Origin: Symsagittifera roscoffensis
Lineage: Eukaryota; Xenacoelomorpha; Acoela; Convolutidae
Direction of reading: 5' to 3'
Length of the DNA: 64,000 nt
Assembly: GCF_963678635.1 (NCBI RefSeq)
Contig: NC_087062.1
Location: 82,794,012 to 82,858,011 of the forward strand
Shown: positions 63,737-64,000 of the stretch, in pieces
How the letters are laid out: each line of letters opens with the position of its first letter
Position numbering within the stretch: the first letter of the stretch is position 1
Position numbers and translations under genes: made by a program
The notes under the pieces: generated by a model
Databases searched by the model: none
The model's input: only the letters and a program-made list of their open reading frames with translations
What the model was told of the DNA's origin: nothing

Positions 63737-64000
63737 TCGCTAAACTTTTGATATTTCAAAGTCAGAACAATTTTTCCCCCTCCAGCGAAAGGAACAAGTC
63801 CTCCAGTTTCTGTGCGCAAGTTCACAGAAATATTAGAAATATTATTGACCAAAAGTTTTTTAAAATCCAAATTACTAAACACTTTACGATGATTCGGTTC
63901 AATTGTACATACGTAACCGTTTTTCAATCGACGATTTGTATCATTGACTCGTAAAAGGGACGCTTTTGTGTCTCCGACTGTTTGATAATGAATTATATCC
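63733..64000 (-). CDS. Second capsid-like (minor capsid/penton-type) protein, partial at right edge
   Basis: The frame is open from the right window edge to the stop at 63,733 and overlaps the next gene start by 4 bp. The C-terminal end has GDTKASLLRV followed by a predicted beta-rich region with VNLRTETGGLVPFAGG and a final IVLTLKY strand, as seen in conserved Maverick proteins that accompany the major capsid. The N-terminal part is outside the window. No break is visible in the portion seen. Confidence 0.6.
   Translation of the reverse strand, partial: DIIHYQTVGDTKASLLRVNDTNRRLKNGYVCTIEPNHRKVFSNLDFKKLLVNNISNISVNLRTETGGLVPFAGGGKIVLTLKYQKFSD

Noticed and set aside
1-64000. tRNA or rRNA genes
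   Set aside because: No cloverleaf-like or conserved rRNA segments were recognised by eye; a tRNAscan run would be decisive.

Overview
The window is eukaryotic and almost certainly metazoan. It holds GT-AG introns, complete retroelements, kilobases of satellite DNA, a decayed Polinton/Maverick-type element and one host exon of a LITAF-family gene. The short introns with T-rich acceptors ending TTTTAG/TTTAG and the LITAF, Maverick and Ty3 content suggest a small invertebrate, possibly a nematode. The sequence does not settle the phylum.

Layout. (1) Bases 1-16,331, minus strand, visibly GC-richer than the rest: a giant Ty3/gypsy-type element. Gag (16,331-14,637) is followed by a 2,370-codon pol (14,631-7,519) and then by an uninterrupted third reading frame from 6,995 to beyond base 1 (at least 2,331 codons) carrying an SGNH/GDSL hydrolase domain. 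The leader upstream of gag contains a 12/14-bp minisatellite. No LTR could be paired inside the window. (2) 18.5-22.6 kb: a large diverged inverted repeat with one arm interrupted. (3) 23.6-33.45 kb: nested satellite DNA, with a 1,005-bp tandem duplication and a 22-bp satellite in higher-order repeats. (4) 35,920-49,608, plus strand: a complete 13.7-kb LTR retroelement with about 98% identical LTRs and a CAAT target duplication. It encodes gag, a canonical -1 frameshift signal, a pol with a TARG1-like macro domain between protease and RT, an env-like glycoprotein and a small accessory ORF. A spliced antisense gene lies between pol and env. Pol and env carry several breaks. (5) 49.6-53 kb: AT-rich flank with a LITAF terminal exon and foldback/MITE elements. 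(6) 52,975-64,000, mostly minus strand: a degenerate Polinton/adintovirus-like cluster (protein-primed PolB, protease, major capsid, small core-like protein, second capsid-like protein running off the right edge). Between PolB and protease is a 3.6-kb segment bounded by inverted repeats; it carries a PC4-like gene and three unrecognised reading frames.

Most interesting: both LTR elements carry macro-domain-like sequence in pol, at different positions. The copy in the plus-strand element keeps the Lys and Asp expected of a TARG1-type ADP-ribosyl hydrolase; the copy at the pol C-terminus of the giant element looks catalytically dead. The plus-strand element also resembles a complex retrovirus in organisation: frameshifting, a divergent internal gene pair, and donor and acceptor sites that would splice the env leader in frame onto a downstream acidic accessory ORF.
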